DNA of 64,000 nt. Origin: Streptosporangium amethystogenes (GTDB taxonomy: Bacteria > Actinomycetota > Actinomycetes > Streptosporangiales > Streptosporangiaceae). This document shows, piece by piece, positions 44,046-52,536 of this stretch; the stretch's first letter is position 1; every line of letters starts with the position of its first letter. The translations under genes were made by a program, and so were the position numbers. The notes below the pieces were generated by a model, which was given only the letters and a program-made list of their open reading frames with translations, was not told where the DNA came from and made no database searches. Location of the stretch: assembly GCF_000721075.1 (NCBI RefSeq), contig NZ_JOEQ01000024.1, positions 124,001-188,000 on the forward strand. Reading direction: 5' to 3'.

Positions 44046-44813
44046 ATGCACCCCCGCGAAACCGTCGACCGCGCTCTCCACCTCTCGACGCTCGGCCTCA
44101 TCGACCGACAGGTCGCCGAACTCTGCAACGTCTCCATTGGAGCGGTCCAGAAATGGCGTACTGGTTCACGACGCACCAATGACTTCGAAGATGAAAGACG
44201 GCATCGCTGCTGTCCTCGGTGCCACGGCCGCAAGTTCGACTCCCAGGCCTACGCTTACCTTCTCGGTCTGTATCTGGGCGATGGTCACATCCTTCTGGGC
44301 AAGAAGGGGGTATACCAGCTGTCACTCGCTTGCTGCGCCACATGGCCGGGTCTTACCGAGGCAGCGGGCGCGGTCCTATCGGCAGTCATGCCAACCTCAT
44401 CAGTGAGTTACAGGACACTGTCCGGATATATCGAAGTAAAGAGCTATTCCAAACATTGGGCATGCCTATTTCCTCAGCATGGCCCGGGGCGCAAGCACGA
44501 ACGCAAGATTGAGCTGGAGCAGTGGCAGCGGGAGATCGTTGATCTACATGCCGCAGATTTCGTACGTGGTCTGATGCACTCCGACGGCTACCGAGGCATG
44601 AACCGTGTGCGCCGCCACTTCAATGGCAGTGATCGCTGGTACGAATACCCGCGTTACCTATTCAGCAACGAGTCCACAGACATCCTCGCACTCTGTGGCG
44701 AAGCGCTGGACACGCTTGGGGTGGAATGGCGATACAACAAGCCCAACCAGCTCTCCGTGGCCAAGCGGGCCGCTGTTGAGCGGTTGGACGAGTTCGTGGG
44801 GCCGAAGTACTGA
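44046..44813 (+). CDS. HTH-LAGLIDADG protein (homing-endonuclease-like)
   Basis: A 255-residue protein from ATG 44046. The N-terminal helix-turn-helix (LIDRQVAELCNVSIGAVQKW) is followed by a short Cys pair (CCPRCHG). Two LAGLIDADG-type helices follow: YAYLLGLYLGDGHI (about residue 73) and FVRGLMHSDGYRG (about residue 178), each with an acidic Asp at the end. The paired helices form the core of homing endonucleases and of WhiA-like regulators. Similar proteins occur widely in actinomycetes next to tRNA genes. No intron is seen in the tRNA. Endonuclease versus regulatory role is undecided. Confidence 0.78.
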   Translation: MHPRETVDRALHLSTLGLIDRQVAELCNVSIGAVQKWRTGSRRTNDFEDERRHRCCPRCHGRKFDSQAYAYLLGLYLGDGHILLGKKGVYQLSLACCATWPGLTEAAGAVLSAVMPTSSVSYRTLSGYIEVKSYSKHWACLFPQHGPGRKHERKIELEQWQREIVDLHAADFVRGLMHSDGYRGMNRVRRHFNGSDRWYEYPRYLFSNESTDILALCGEALDTLGVEWRYNKPNQLSVAKRAAVERLDEFVGPKY

Positions 44814-44883
44814 GGTGGCCCGGTGAGGGGCGCCCCGGTGGGCGAGTAGGTTGCTCGCAAGACGGTGTGACGGAGGGGGATGC

Positions 44884-45477
44884 ATGGGAATCGTGGAGAA
44901 CGGCCAGGCGGAGCTGAGCGGTCCCGGTGCCGGGCGGGTGTGCCTCCCGGAGGAGGTGCTGCTCCGCGGGCACGGGGTGGTGCTCCGGGAGTGGGAGGAC
45001 GGCGATCTGGGGGCGATGGTGAAGCTGTTCGACGACCCCGAGGTGGCGTACTGGACGCCGCTGGTCTCGCCGTTCGATCCGCAGGCGGCACGGGCCTATC
45101 TGGACCGGGCCCGGCAGCGGCGGGCGGCCGGGGAGCGGCTGCAGTTGGCGATCACCGTGGACGGGGGTGAGCCCGCAGGTGAGGTGTTGCTGATGTTGAG
45201 CGGTCTCGGCCTGGATGTCGCGGAGATCGGTTACAGCGTGGGGTCCGCCTTCCGAGGGCGGGGGCTGGCGCGGGGGGCGGTGCGGGTGATGACGGAGTTC
45301 GCCCGTGACACGGTCGGGGTGTCGCGGCTGCTGCTGGAGATCGAAGCGGGTAACGCGGCGAGTGTGTCGGTGGCCCGCTCGGCGGGGTACCGCCTGACGG
45401 ACGCGCCTCCGGTGCCCGCTGAGGAGAAGGGCCGGCCGATAGCGCTGCGGACGTGGGAGTACGAGGGGACCGGGTGA
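44884..45477 (+). CDS. GNAT-family acetyltransferase (RimJ/RimL-like)
   Basis: A 197-residue protein from ATG 44884 (GGAGGGGG upstream). RimJ/L-type features: VVLREWEDGDLGAMVKLFDD, EIGYSVGSAFRGRGLARGAV as the acetyl-CoA loop, and ARSAGYRLTDAP near the end. It could modify a ribosomal protein or a small amine; no context. Confidence 0.82.
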   Translation: MGIVENGQAELSGPGAGRVCLPEEVLLRGHGVVLREWEDGDLGAMVKLFDDPEVAYWTPLVSPFDPQAARAYLDRARQRRAAGERLQLAITVDGGEPAGEVLLMLSGLGLDVAEIGYSVGSAFRGRGLARGAVRVMTEFARDTVGVSRLLLEIEAGNAASVSVARSAGYRLTDAPPVPAEEKGRPIALRTWEYEGTG

Positions 45478-45652
45478 GGTGCCGTTGAGGATGGGGTTGG
45501 CGGCTCCGGCCGGGTGACGAGGAGACGCCCGTGCGGTGAGGGGTGGATGATGGTGCCCCGGGCGGCGGCGGGTACGAGCCAGGGAGGAGACTGTCGGTGC
45601 ACGTCCGGCTCGGTCACGACAGCCCACCTTCCTCCATCTCGGCAGGAGAATC

Positions 45653-46459
45653 ATGAGCACACTCGCTGACAGGACCATCGCGGCCCTGCGTACCACCCAT
45701 GACGAGCTGGCGGCCTTCGTCCGCGGCTTGGACGCCGCCGATCTCGATCGGCAGTCGGGCGCCTCGGAGTGGACCGTCGCCCAGGTGCTCAGTCATCTTG
45801 GCAGCGGCGCCGAGATCGGCCTGGCGACGTTGCGGGCGGCGCTGGGCGGTCAGGAGACTCCGGGCCAGGATTTCAACCACGGGGTGTGGGACCGCTGGAA
45901 CGCGAAGGATCCTGAGGCGCAGGCCAAGGATTTCCTCGTCGCGGACGCGGAGATCGTCTCGGCCTTCGAGGGGCTTGACGCGGACGCCCGCGAGCGGCTC
46001 CGGGTCAGGCTGGGTTTCCTGCCGGCGCCCGGCGATGTCGCTCTGGTGGCCGGGATGCGGCTGAACGAGGCCGCGCTGCACTCCTGGGACGTGATGGTCG
46101 CCTTCGATCCGGCGGCCATCGTGGCGCCGGACACGGCCGGGGTGCTGACCGATCTGTACTCGGGGCCGCTTGATTTCATGGTCGGCTTCATGGGCAGGCC
46201 CGACGCCATCGATCCGCGTCTTGCCACGACTCTCCGGGTCGAGACGAGTGACCCCGAGCGGGTGCTGGGTCTCACTCTGGGCGAGACCGTCGGCTTCAGT
46301 GAGGCCCCTGAGCCTGCTGACGTCCTGTCGCTTCCGGCGGAGGCGTGGGTGCGTCTGCTCGGCGGCAGGCTGGCTCCGGAGCACACTCCGCCGTCGGTGA
46401 GCGTCACCGGCGACGGCGTCTCCCTGGACGATCTGCGCCGGGTGTTCCCGGGGATCTGA
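45653..46459 (+). CDS. Maleylpyruvate isomerase-like (DinB-fold) protein
   Basis: A 268-residue protein of the mycothiol-dependent DinB superfamily. The N-terminal four-helix bundle has the metal-binding His pattern: EWTVAQVLSHLGSGAE and MRLNEAALHSWDVMVAF. Residues 170-268 form the C-terminal sterol-carrier-like domain found in actinobacterial members. Probably a mycothiol-using transferase or isomerase; substrate unknown. Confidence 0.8.
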   Translation: MSTLADRTIAALRTTHDELAAFVRGLDAADLDRQSGASEWTVAQVLSHLGSGAEIGLATLRAALGGQETPGQDFNHGVWDRWNAKDPEAQAKDFLVADAEIVSAFEGLDADARERLRVRLGFLPAPGDVALVAGMRLNEAALHSWDVMVAFDPAAIVAPDTAGVLTDLYSGPLDFMVGFMGRPDAIDPRLATTLRVETSDPERVLGLTLGETVGFSEAPEPADVLSLPAEAWVRLLGGRLAPEHTPPSVSVTGDGVSLDDLRRVFPGI

Positions 46460-46591
46460 CGTTCGCCGGTCGTCGGGAGACACCCCTTGGAGACGGGTAC
46501 GCCTGTTTCCGCATGTGCCGCACGGTTGCAGGTCAGGGGTTATATCTGAGCCAGTGCGCGGGTGATCACCCCAGGTCGATCGGGGTCGTAT

Positions 46592-46617
46592 ACGGCCACC
46601 GCCGGGGCGGTGGCCGT
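46592..46617 (-). terminator. Terminator of pyk
   Basis: ACGGCCACCGCC (46592-46603) pairs with GGCGGTGGCCGT (46606-46617), 16 bases beyond the pyk stop. It could also serve the convergent DinB-fold gene. Confidence 0.7.
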
Positions 46618-46632
46618 TCGCGCGTGTGTCGA

Positions 46633-48063
46633 TCAGGTGGGGTTGGAGACCGCCGCCCCGATGGTGTGCACGCGCAGGGCGTTGGTGGAGCCCGCGGTGC
46701 CGGGAGGGGCGCCGGCCACGATGACGACCTTGTCGCCCTTCTGCAGGCGTGAGTGGGCCAGTAGCGCGGCCTCTACCTGGCGGACCATGTCGTCGGTGTG
46801 GTGGACGAACGGCACCTCGAAGGTCTCCACGCCCCAGGTCAGCGCGAGCTGGTTGCGGACGTGGCTGGCGGAGGTGAAGGCCAGCAGCGGGATCGGGGAG
46901 CGGTAGCGGGCCAGGCGGCGGGCGGTCTCGCCGGACATGCTGAACGCCACCAGCGCCTTGGCGCCCACGATGGCGCCGACCTCGGCGGCGGCGCGGGCGA
47001 TGGCGCCGCCGGTGGTCTCCGGCAGCCGTTCGAGGCTGTGGGTGGCCTGGAGCGAGCTCTTCTCCGCGGTCGTGGCGATGCGGCTCATGGTCTCGACGAC
47101 CTCGATGGGGTAGTTGCCGACCGAGGTCTCCCCGGAGAGCATGACCGCGTCGGCGCCGTCCATGACGGCGTAGGCGACGTCGGAGGCCTCGGCCCGGGTG
47201 GGGCGCGGTGCGGTGATCATCGATTCGAGCATCTGGGTGGCGACGATGACCGGGCGGGCCTTCTCGCGGCAGAGTTCGATGGCCCGCTTCTGCACGATGG
47301 GCACCTCTTCGAGGGGCAGCTCGACGCCGAGGTCGCCTCGGGCGACCATGATGCCGTCGAAGGCCTCGATGATCTCGGGGAGCCGCTCCACCGCCTCCGG
47401 CTTTTCGATCTTGGCGAGCAGTGGGAGGCGGATGCCCTCCTGCTCCATGATGTTGCGCACCACGTCGGCGTCGGAGGGACGTCTGACGAAGGAGAGCGCG
47501 ATCAGGTCGAAGCCGGTGCGCAGGGCCCAGCGCAGGTCGGTCTCGTCCTTGTCGGTGAGGACGGGGGCACTGACCTTGACGCCCGGCAGGTTGAGGCCCT
47601 TGTTGTCGGAGATCATGCCGCCGATGATCACGCGGGTGGTGACGCGCTGGCCCTCGACCCGGGTCACCTCCAGGCGGACCCGGCCGTCGTCGACCAGGAT
47701 GTTGTCTCCGGGGTGGACGTCCTTGGGGAGTCCCTGGTAGGAGGTGGAGACCTGCTCACGGTCGCCGGGGACCTCCTCTGTGGTGATCGTGAAGACGTCA
47801 CCGAAGCCGAGGCGGACGGGGCCCTCTTCGAATTTGCCGACTCGGATCTTGGGGCCTTGGAGGTCGGCCAGCAGACCTACGCCACGTCCGAGCTCGGCGG
47901 CAGCCTCCCTCACCCTGTCGTAAACCTCCTTGTGCAGCTCGTGGCTGCCGTGGCTGAGGTTGAAACGGGCCACGTCCATCCCGGCCGCGATCAGCTCGCG
48001 GAGACGTTCGGGAGAGGAGGTGGCGGGGCCGAGAGTGCAGACGATTTTCGCGCGACGAGTCAC
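46633..48063 (-). CDS. pyk: Pyruvate kinase
   Basis: A 476-residue enzyme converting phosphoenolpyruvate and ADP to pyruvate and ATP. GTG 48063 is chosen because families start (V)TRRAKIVCTLGPA and GGGTGGGATCC precedes it; the frame opens to 48216. Active-site elements: MDVARFNLSHGSHE, LLADLQGPKIRVG, the signature LLAKIEKPEAVERL and IMVARGDLGVELP with the catalytic Lys and metal ligands, then ATQMLESMITAPRPTRAE. The C-terminal regulatory domain is complete. Confidence 0.95.
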   Translation of the reverse strand: MTRRAKIVCTLGPATSSPERLRELIAAGMDVARFNLSHGSHELHKEVYDRVREAAAELGRGVGLLADLQGPKIRVGKFEEGPVRLGFGDVFTITTEEVPGDREQVSTSYQGLPKDVHPGDNILVDDGRVRLEVTRVEGQRVTTRVIIGGMISDNKGLNLPGVKVSAPVLTDKDETDLRWALRTGFDLIALSFVRRPSDADVVRNIMEQEGIRLPLLAKIEKPEAVERLPEIIEAFDGIMVARGDLGVELPLEEVPIVQKRAIELCREKARPVIVATQMLESMITAPRPTRAEASDVAYAVMDGADAVMLSGETSVGNYPIEVVETMSRIATTAEKSSLQATHSLERLPETTGGAIARAAAEVGAIVGAKALVAFSMSGETARRLARYRSPIPLLAFTSASHVRNQLALTWGVETFEVPFVHHTDDMVRQVEAALLAHSRLQKGDKVVIVAGAPPGTAGSTNALRVHTIGAAVSNPT

Positions 48064-48342
48064 GGATCCCACCCTAATTGGTACAGACCACTTGGTCGTG
48101 ACGTTGGTCATGGCGGCGATGAAAAATTCGGTGACATCAACGCTACCCTCGGTGAACGGGAGGTTGCGAATCGCCCCTCGCCTCACGCTCACCGTGACCT
48201 TTCTCATCGAGGTCACAGATCCCCGCGTTCCCGGGCGACCGCGGGTTCCAGAACGTGGGCTCGGCCTGTCGCGAAAGCCGGGCCGTACCGGCGCCTTCTC
48301 TCTCCGTACCGTGACGTGTCCGGCGGGGAACGGAGGCGCGGA

Positions 48343-48762
48343 TCACTCGTAGATGAGTTCCTCCATGACCAGTCCGGCGCCGATGCCCAGCAGCCAGACG
48401 TCCTTGACGAACGGGAGGCCCTGCTGGGTGGGGCGCAGGCCGCTCTCCTCCCGCATGCCCGGTGTCTTGAGGTAGAGCCCGAGCAGCCCTCCGGCGAAGG
48501 CGGTCAGCCCGGCGCCCGCCAGCAGCGAGGGCACCGCGGGGACCAGTAGTGCCGTACCCAGGGCGATCTCCGCGGCGGAGAGCAGTTTCACGAACCGCGT
48601 CGCTTCGATGTTCTTGAGGAACGGGTAGGTGCCCACCGCCATCCCGTGGACCCCCGCGGCGGTCTCCTCGTCGGCGGACCACTTGCTCAGCCCCGAGTTC
48701 AGGATGATCGCACCGGCGGCGGTTCGGGGTGGAATCTGGTGTGGACGCGCTAGAAGTCTCAT
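48343..48762 (-). CDS. DoxX-like small membrane protein
   Basis: A 139-residue protein with an N-terminal amphipathic part (GAIILNSGLSKWSADEETAA) and three hydrophobic helices (FVKLLSAAEIALGTALLVP, LLAGAGLTAFAGGLLGLYL, DVWLLGIGAGLVMEELI). The pattern resembles DoxX/DoxD family proteins of unknown function. No partner adjacent. Confidence 0.65.
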   Translation of the reverse strand: MRLLARPHQIPPRTAAGAIILNSGLSKWSADEETAAGVHGMAVGTYPFLKNIEATRFVKLLSAAEIALGTALLVPAVPSLLAGAGLTAFAGGLLGLYLKTPGMREESGLRPTQQGLPFVKDVWLLGIGAGLVMEELIYE

Positions 48763-49083
48763 GGATCCTCACAGTGACGAGATGGAGCCGGAAAACCGTT
48801 CTTCTTCCCCGGCCTGACCGCTCCACCCACCTGTTGATCCTCTTTTGAACACGACAAAACGAACATAACGGAGCGCCGTCTCCGTCGTGACACCCTTCCG
48901 CGGCCGGCGTTCCCATCGGATCCGCGGTGGGTGGCCGCAGTGGACCTGCGGCCGGGCTCTCCTGGATCCAGGGGAGCCCGGGCCCAGGTCGACCTCGATC
49001 TCTGTCACTGCGGCGCCTGACAACCGGGGGCGGCCGCTCCCCAGGAGAACCCCGACGTGGCCCTCGGGGACCTCGGTGCGGCC
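48763..49083. other. Intergenic region downstream of the subtilase
   Basis: No credible gene. Holds one hairpin, GGGCTCTCCTGG (48954-48965) with CCAGGGGAGCCC (48968-48979; one G-T pair), a possible terminator for the subtilase about 105 bases away. Confidence 0.4.
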
Positions 49084-50757
49084 TCAGGGGGTGACGGAGG
49101 CCGCCTTGGCGGCGTCGACGATGCCGTGGCCGTAGAAGCCGTTGCGCGCCTTCGGACCCTCGCACTTGTGAACCTCGTCCGCCAGGAGGTCGATCTTGTA
49201 GACGTACTTGCGGGGCGAGGGGCAGGCCGTGCTCGTGGCGGTGGCGTACAGCAGGCGCTGGACGTCGGCGGGAGGCATGGTGAGGCCGCTCTTGTCCGGC
49301 TTGCCGAAGCGGCTGATCAGGATGGCGGCCACGCCGGTGGCGTGCGGGGCGGCCATGGAGGTGCCGACCAGGTACTGGTAGTAGGCGCAGACGTTGTCGC
49401 GGCACTCCCGAATGATTGATTTGTCCTTCGGCGTGCCGTCGGCGCTGATCCGTCCCTTGGCCCGCAGCGCGTTCTCCGGGGCGGCCGCCAGGATGCCCCT
49501 GGTCGGGTCGTAGAGGCCGCCGCCGTCGAACTCGTCGCCGCCGGGTGCCGACAGGTCGGTCTGCTCGATGCCGTAGTCGGAGTAGTAGGCCTTGCGCTTG
49601 CTCGGGCCGACCGCGGAGACCGAGATGACGCCCTTGGACTCGGCCGGGACGTTGAGGCAGGAGTTGTCGACCTTGCGGGTGCGCTCGGCCTCGTTGGGGT
49701 AGTCGGGACTGGTCTCGTCCGTCTTGGGCCTGCCGAGGTCGGTGGAGCCGTTGCCGATGGCGCTGATGAGGGTGACACCCCGCTTGCGGGCGTAGTCGAG
49801 GGCGCGCTGCATGCCGGTGATGACGCCGCGCTGCTCCAGTTGCTCGGCCTTGGAGTCGGCGGGGTTGGCCTTGCAGTTGAACAGCCACGGGTCGACGTAG
49901 AAGCTCATGTTGACCACGTCGATCCCGGCGTCCGCGGCGTAGGTGAGCGCCTCGATGCTGGGCTTGAGGAAGAACAGGCCGGAGTCCCGGCCGGCGCGCA
50001 GGTTCACCAGGGAGACCCCGGGGGCGACGCCGGCGACGCCCCGGCCGTTGACCGGCGAGGCGATGGTGCTGGCCACATGGGTGCCGTGGCCGTCGTCGTC
50101 CCAGTCGACCGGGTCCTTGCAGTTCTTGAACTCGCAGGGCCCGTCGAGGGTCTTGCCGTTGGGGTCCTTGGGCCGGTCGGTCACGAAGTTGCGGCTCAGG
50201 GCGTAGTTGAAGTTGGGGGCGATGTCGGGGTGCCTGCCGTCGATGCCGGTGTCGATGACGCCGACCAGCACCTTCTTGCTGCCGGGGGCGGTGGCGTGGG
50301 AGCCGTCCGCGGTGGCGCCGATCATCTTCATGTCCCACTGCCGTTCGGCCAGCGGCTCGGAGGTGCCGATTCCGGATTTCCGGATGTCCGGGGTGCCGCT
50401 CTGCCCGAAGGCTCCGGAAGGGGGAAGGGCCGCGGGAATCGCGGTGGCGGAGCCGATCCTGCGGTCGGAGGAGACGCCCACGACGGCGTCGCTGCCGGCG
50501 AGGTTCTCCACGAACCGGGAGCCTGGACCGCTGGCGACGACATAGCCGAGCCGCGTCTCGGTGGACAGCGCGGTGCCGCCGCTCGCGTCGATCGCGTCGA
50601 TCGCGCGGTCATGGGCGCCGTTGGCGTAGAAGACCAGGTACTCGCGGGCCTGGCTCGCGACCGTGGTAGCCCCGCCGTCCAGGGCTCCCGCCGTGAGAGT
50701 GGCCGCCAGGGCGAGAACCGCTCCCGCGCCCGTCAGGCTTCTGATCCCGCGTCCCAT
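49084..50757 (-). CDS. Secreted S8 subtilisin-like serine protease
   Basis: A 557-residue subtilase from ATG 50757 (CGGAGGATCG upstream). Signal peptide (~1-27), then a propeptide-like region with LVFYANGAHDRAIDAIDASGG. The triad is complete: Asp in VGVIDTGIDGRHPDIA (~residue 167), His in DDGHGTHVASTIA (~223), Ser in GTSMAAPHATG (~468). The body contains several Cys (CEFKNCKD, IRECRDNVC) that may form disulfides. No C-terminal anchor. Substrate unknown. Confidence 0.92.
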   Translation of the reverse strand: MGRGIRSLTGAGAVLALAATLTAGALDGGATTVASQAREYLVFYANGAHDRAIDAIDASGGTALSTETRLGYVVASGPGSRFVENLAGSDAVVGVSSDRRIGSATAIPAALPPSGAFGQSGTPDIRKSGIGTSEPLAERQWDMKMIGATADGSHATAPGSKKVLVGVIDTGIDGRHPDIAPNFNYALSRNFVTDRPKDPNGKTLDGPCEFKNCKDPVDWDDDGHGTHVASTIASPVNGRGVAGVAPGVSLVNLRAGRDSGLFFLKPSIEALTYAADAGIDVVNMSFYVDPWLFNCKANPADSKAEQLEQRGVITGMQRALDYARKRGVTLISAIGNGSTDLGRPKTDETSPDYPNEAERTRKVDNSCLNVPAESKGVISVSAVGPSKRKAYYSDYGIEQTDLSAPGGDEFDGGGLYDPTRGILAAAPENALRAKGRISADGTPKDKSIIRECRDNVCAYYQYLVGTSMAAPHATGVAAILISRFGKPDKSGLTMPPADVQRLLYATATSTACPSPRKYVYKIDLLADEVHKCEGPKARNGFYGHGIVDAAKAASVTP

Positions 50758-50877
50758 CGATCCTCCGCACCTGGCCTGATCACGAAAATTTATCCTTCAG
50801 GGATACGCACGACAAAGCGAACTCAATATCCGCTCTGCCCGTTTTTCCGCGAAGGGGTCAGTGAAACAGCCGATACA

Positions 50878-50919
50878 CACGGCGTTCCCGGGTGCGGCGC
50901 CGCACCCGGGAACGCCGTG
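50878..50919 (-). terminator. 42-bp perfect palindrome after gltD
   Basis: Twenty-one bases (50878-50898, CACGGCGTTCCCGGGTGCGGC) are mirrored without a loop by 50899-50919, 68 bases beyond the gltD stop. Strong hairpin on either strand; probable terminator of gltBD. Confidence 0.75.
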
Positions 50920-50987
50920 ACGTGCTCATATCGGCCGTGACATAAACGGACCAAATACAACCTACTCAGTGTTCAGACCGGCTGTGC

Positions 50988-52466
50988 TCAGACCAGTGGC
51001 CTCGCGGTCGGCGGGATCGCCACCGGCAGGGCCGTGGAGCCGGTGAGATAGCGGTCGGCGGCCGAGGCGGCCGAGCGCCCCTCGGCGATCGCCCACACGA
51101 TCAGGGACTGGCCGCGGCCCATGTCCCCGGCGACGAAGACGCCGTCGACCGAGGACATGTAACCCCTGTCCCGGGCGACGTTGCCCCTGGCGTCGAAGAA
51201 CTCACCCTCGGCGACCTCGGCGAGCTCGGTGAGCAGGCCCTTCTTCTCCGGTCCCACGAAGCCCATCGACAGGGTGACCAGCTCGGCGGGGATCTCCCGC
51301 TCGGAACCGGGCACCGGCTTGAACCCGGCGCCGGGGCCCTCCACCTCGACCAGGCGCAGTGCTTGGACGTTGCCGTCGGCGTCGCCGACGAACTCGGTGG
51401 TGGAGACCGCGTAGACCCGGTCGCCGCTGCCGTCGGCCAGCTCCTCGTGGGCGCTCTCCATCTTGAACAGGATGGGGAAGGTGGGCCACGGCTGGCTGCC
51501 GGGGCGCTCCGCCGGGGGCTGGGGCATGATCTCCAGCTGGGTGACCGAGGCGGCCCCCTGCCGGATCGCGGTGCCGATGCAGTCGGCACCGGTGTCGCCG
51601 CCGCCGATCACGACGACATGCTTGCCCTCGGCACTGATCGGCGAGACCGGGAAGTCACCCTCCTGGACCTTGTTGGAGGGCGGCAGGAACTCCATCGCCT
51701 GGTAGACGCCCTTCAGGTCGCGCCCGGCGACGGGCAGGTCCCGCCACTGGGTCGCGCCGCCGGCCAGCACGATCGCGTCGAACTCCGCACGCAGCCGCGC
51801 CGCCGTGATGTCGACTCCGACGTTGACCCCGGTACGGAACTCGGTGCCCTCGGCCCGCATCTGGGCGAGCCGACGGTCGATGTGCCGCTTCTCCATCTTG
51901 AACTCGGGAATGCCGTAGCGGAGCAGGCCGCCGATCCGGTCGGCGCGCTCGAACACCACCACGTCGTGCCCGGCGCGGGTGAGCTGCTGCGCGGCGGCCA
52001 GGCCCGCGGGACCCGAGCCGACGACCGCGACTCGCTTACCGGTCTTCGAGGCGGGGGGCTGGGGGGTGACCCAGCCCTCGTCGAAGGCGCGGTCGATGAT
52101 CTCGACCTCGACCCGCTTGATCGCGACCGGGTCGGAGTTGATACCGAGCACACACGCCGCCTCGCACGGAGCCGGGCACAGGCGGCCGGTGAACTCCGGG
52201 AAGTTGTTGGTGGCGTGCAGGCGCTCGATGGCCTCCTGCCAGTCGTCCCGGTAGACCAGGTCGTTCCACTCGGGGATCAGGTTGCCCAGCGGGCAGCCGT
52301 TGTGGCAGAACGGGATGCCGCAGTCCATGCATCGTGCCGCCTGCTTGGTCAGTGTGGGCTTGGGGAAGTCCTCGTAGACCTCCCGCCAGTCGCGGATGCG
52401 GACGTCCACCGGGCGGCGCGCCGGCAGCTCGCGTCCGTGCGTGAGGAAACCCTTGGGGTCGGCCAT
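50988..52466 (-). CDS. gltD: Glutamate synthase (NADPH) small subunit
   Basis: A 492-residue subunit that takes electrons from NADPH to the large subunit. ATG 52466 follows GGGAGGTACGACC. N-terminal Fe-S ligands CMDCGIPFCHNGCPLGN and CPAPCEAAC, FAD motif VAVVGSGPAGLAAAQQL, NADPH motif VVIGGGDTGADCIGTA, and a C-terminal FAD segment VFVAGDMGRGQSLIVWAIAE. Begins 70 bases after gltB. Confidence 0.96.
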   Translation of the reverse strand: MADPKGFLTHGRELPARRPVDVRIRDWREVYEDFPKPTLTKQAARCMDCGIPFCHNGCPLGNLIPEWNDLVYRDDWQEAIERLHATNNFPEFTGRLCPAPCEAACVLGINSDPVAIKRVEVEIIDRAFDEGWVTPQPPASKTGKRVAVVGSGPAGLAAAQQLTRAGHDVVVFERADRIGGLLRYGIPEFKMEKRHIDRRLAQMRAEGTEFRTGVNVGVDITAARLRAEFDAIVLAGGATQWRDLPVAGRDLKGVYQAMEFLPPSNKVQEGDFPVSPISAEGKHVVVIGGGDTGADCIGTAIRQGAASVTQLEIMPQPPAERPGSQPWPTFPILFKMESAHEELADGSGDRVYAVSTTEFVGDADGNVQALRLVEVEGPGAGFKPVPGSEREIPAELVTLSMGFVGPEKKGLLTELAEVAEGEFFDARGNVARDRGYMSSVDGVFVAGDMGRGQSLIVWAIAEGRSAASAADRYLTGSTALPVAIPPTARPLV

Positions 52467-52536
52467 CGGTCGTACCTCCCTTATCCCTGAACAGCCTGAG
52501 CGGTGTGAACGGTATGGGTGAGCGCGGACATCGGCC

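Noticed and set aside
48143-50338. 731-codon open frame antisense-phase to the subtilase and beyond
   Set aside because: Arg/Gly/His-rich composition typical of an off-frame reading of high-GC DNA; it overlaps the S8 protease, which has a full catalytic triad.
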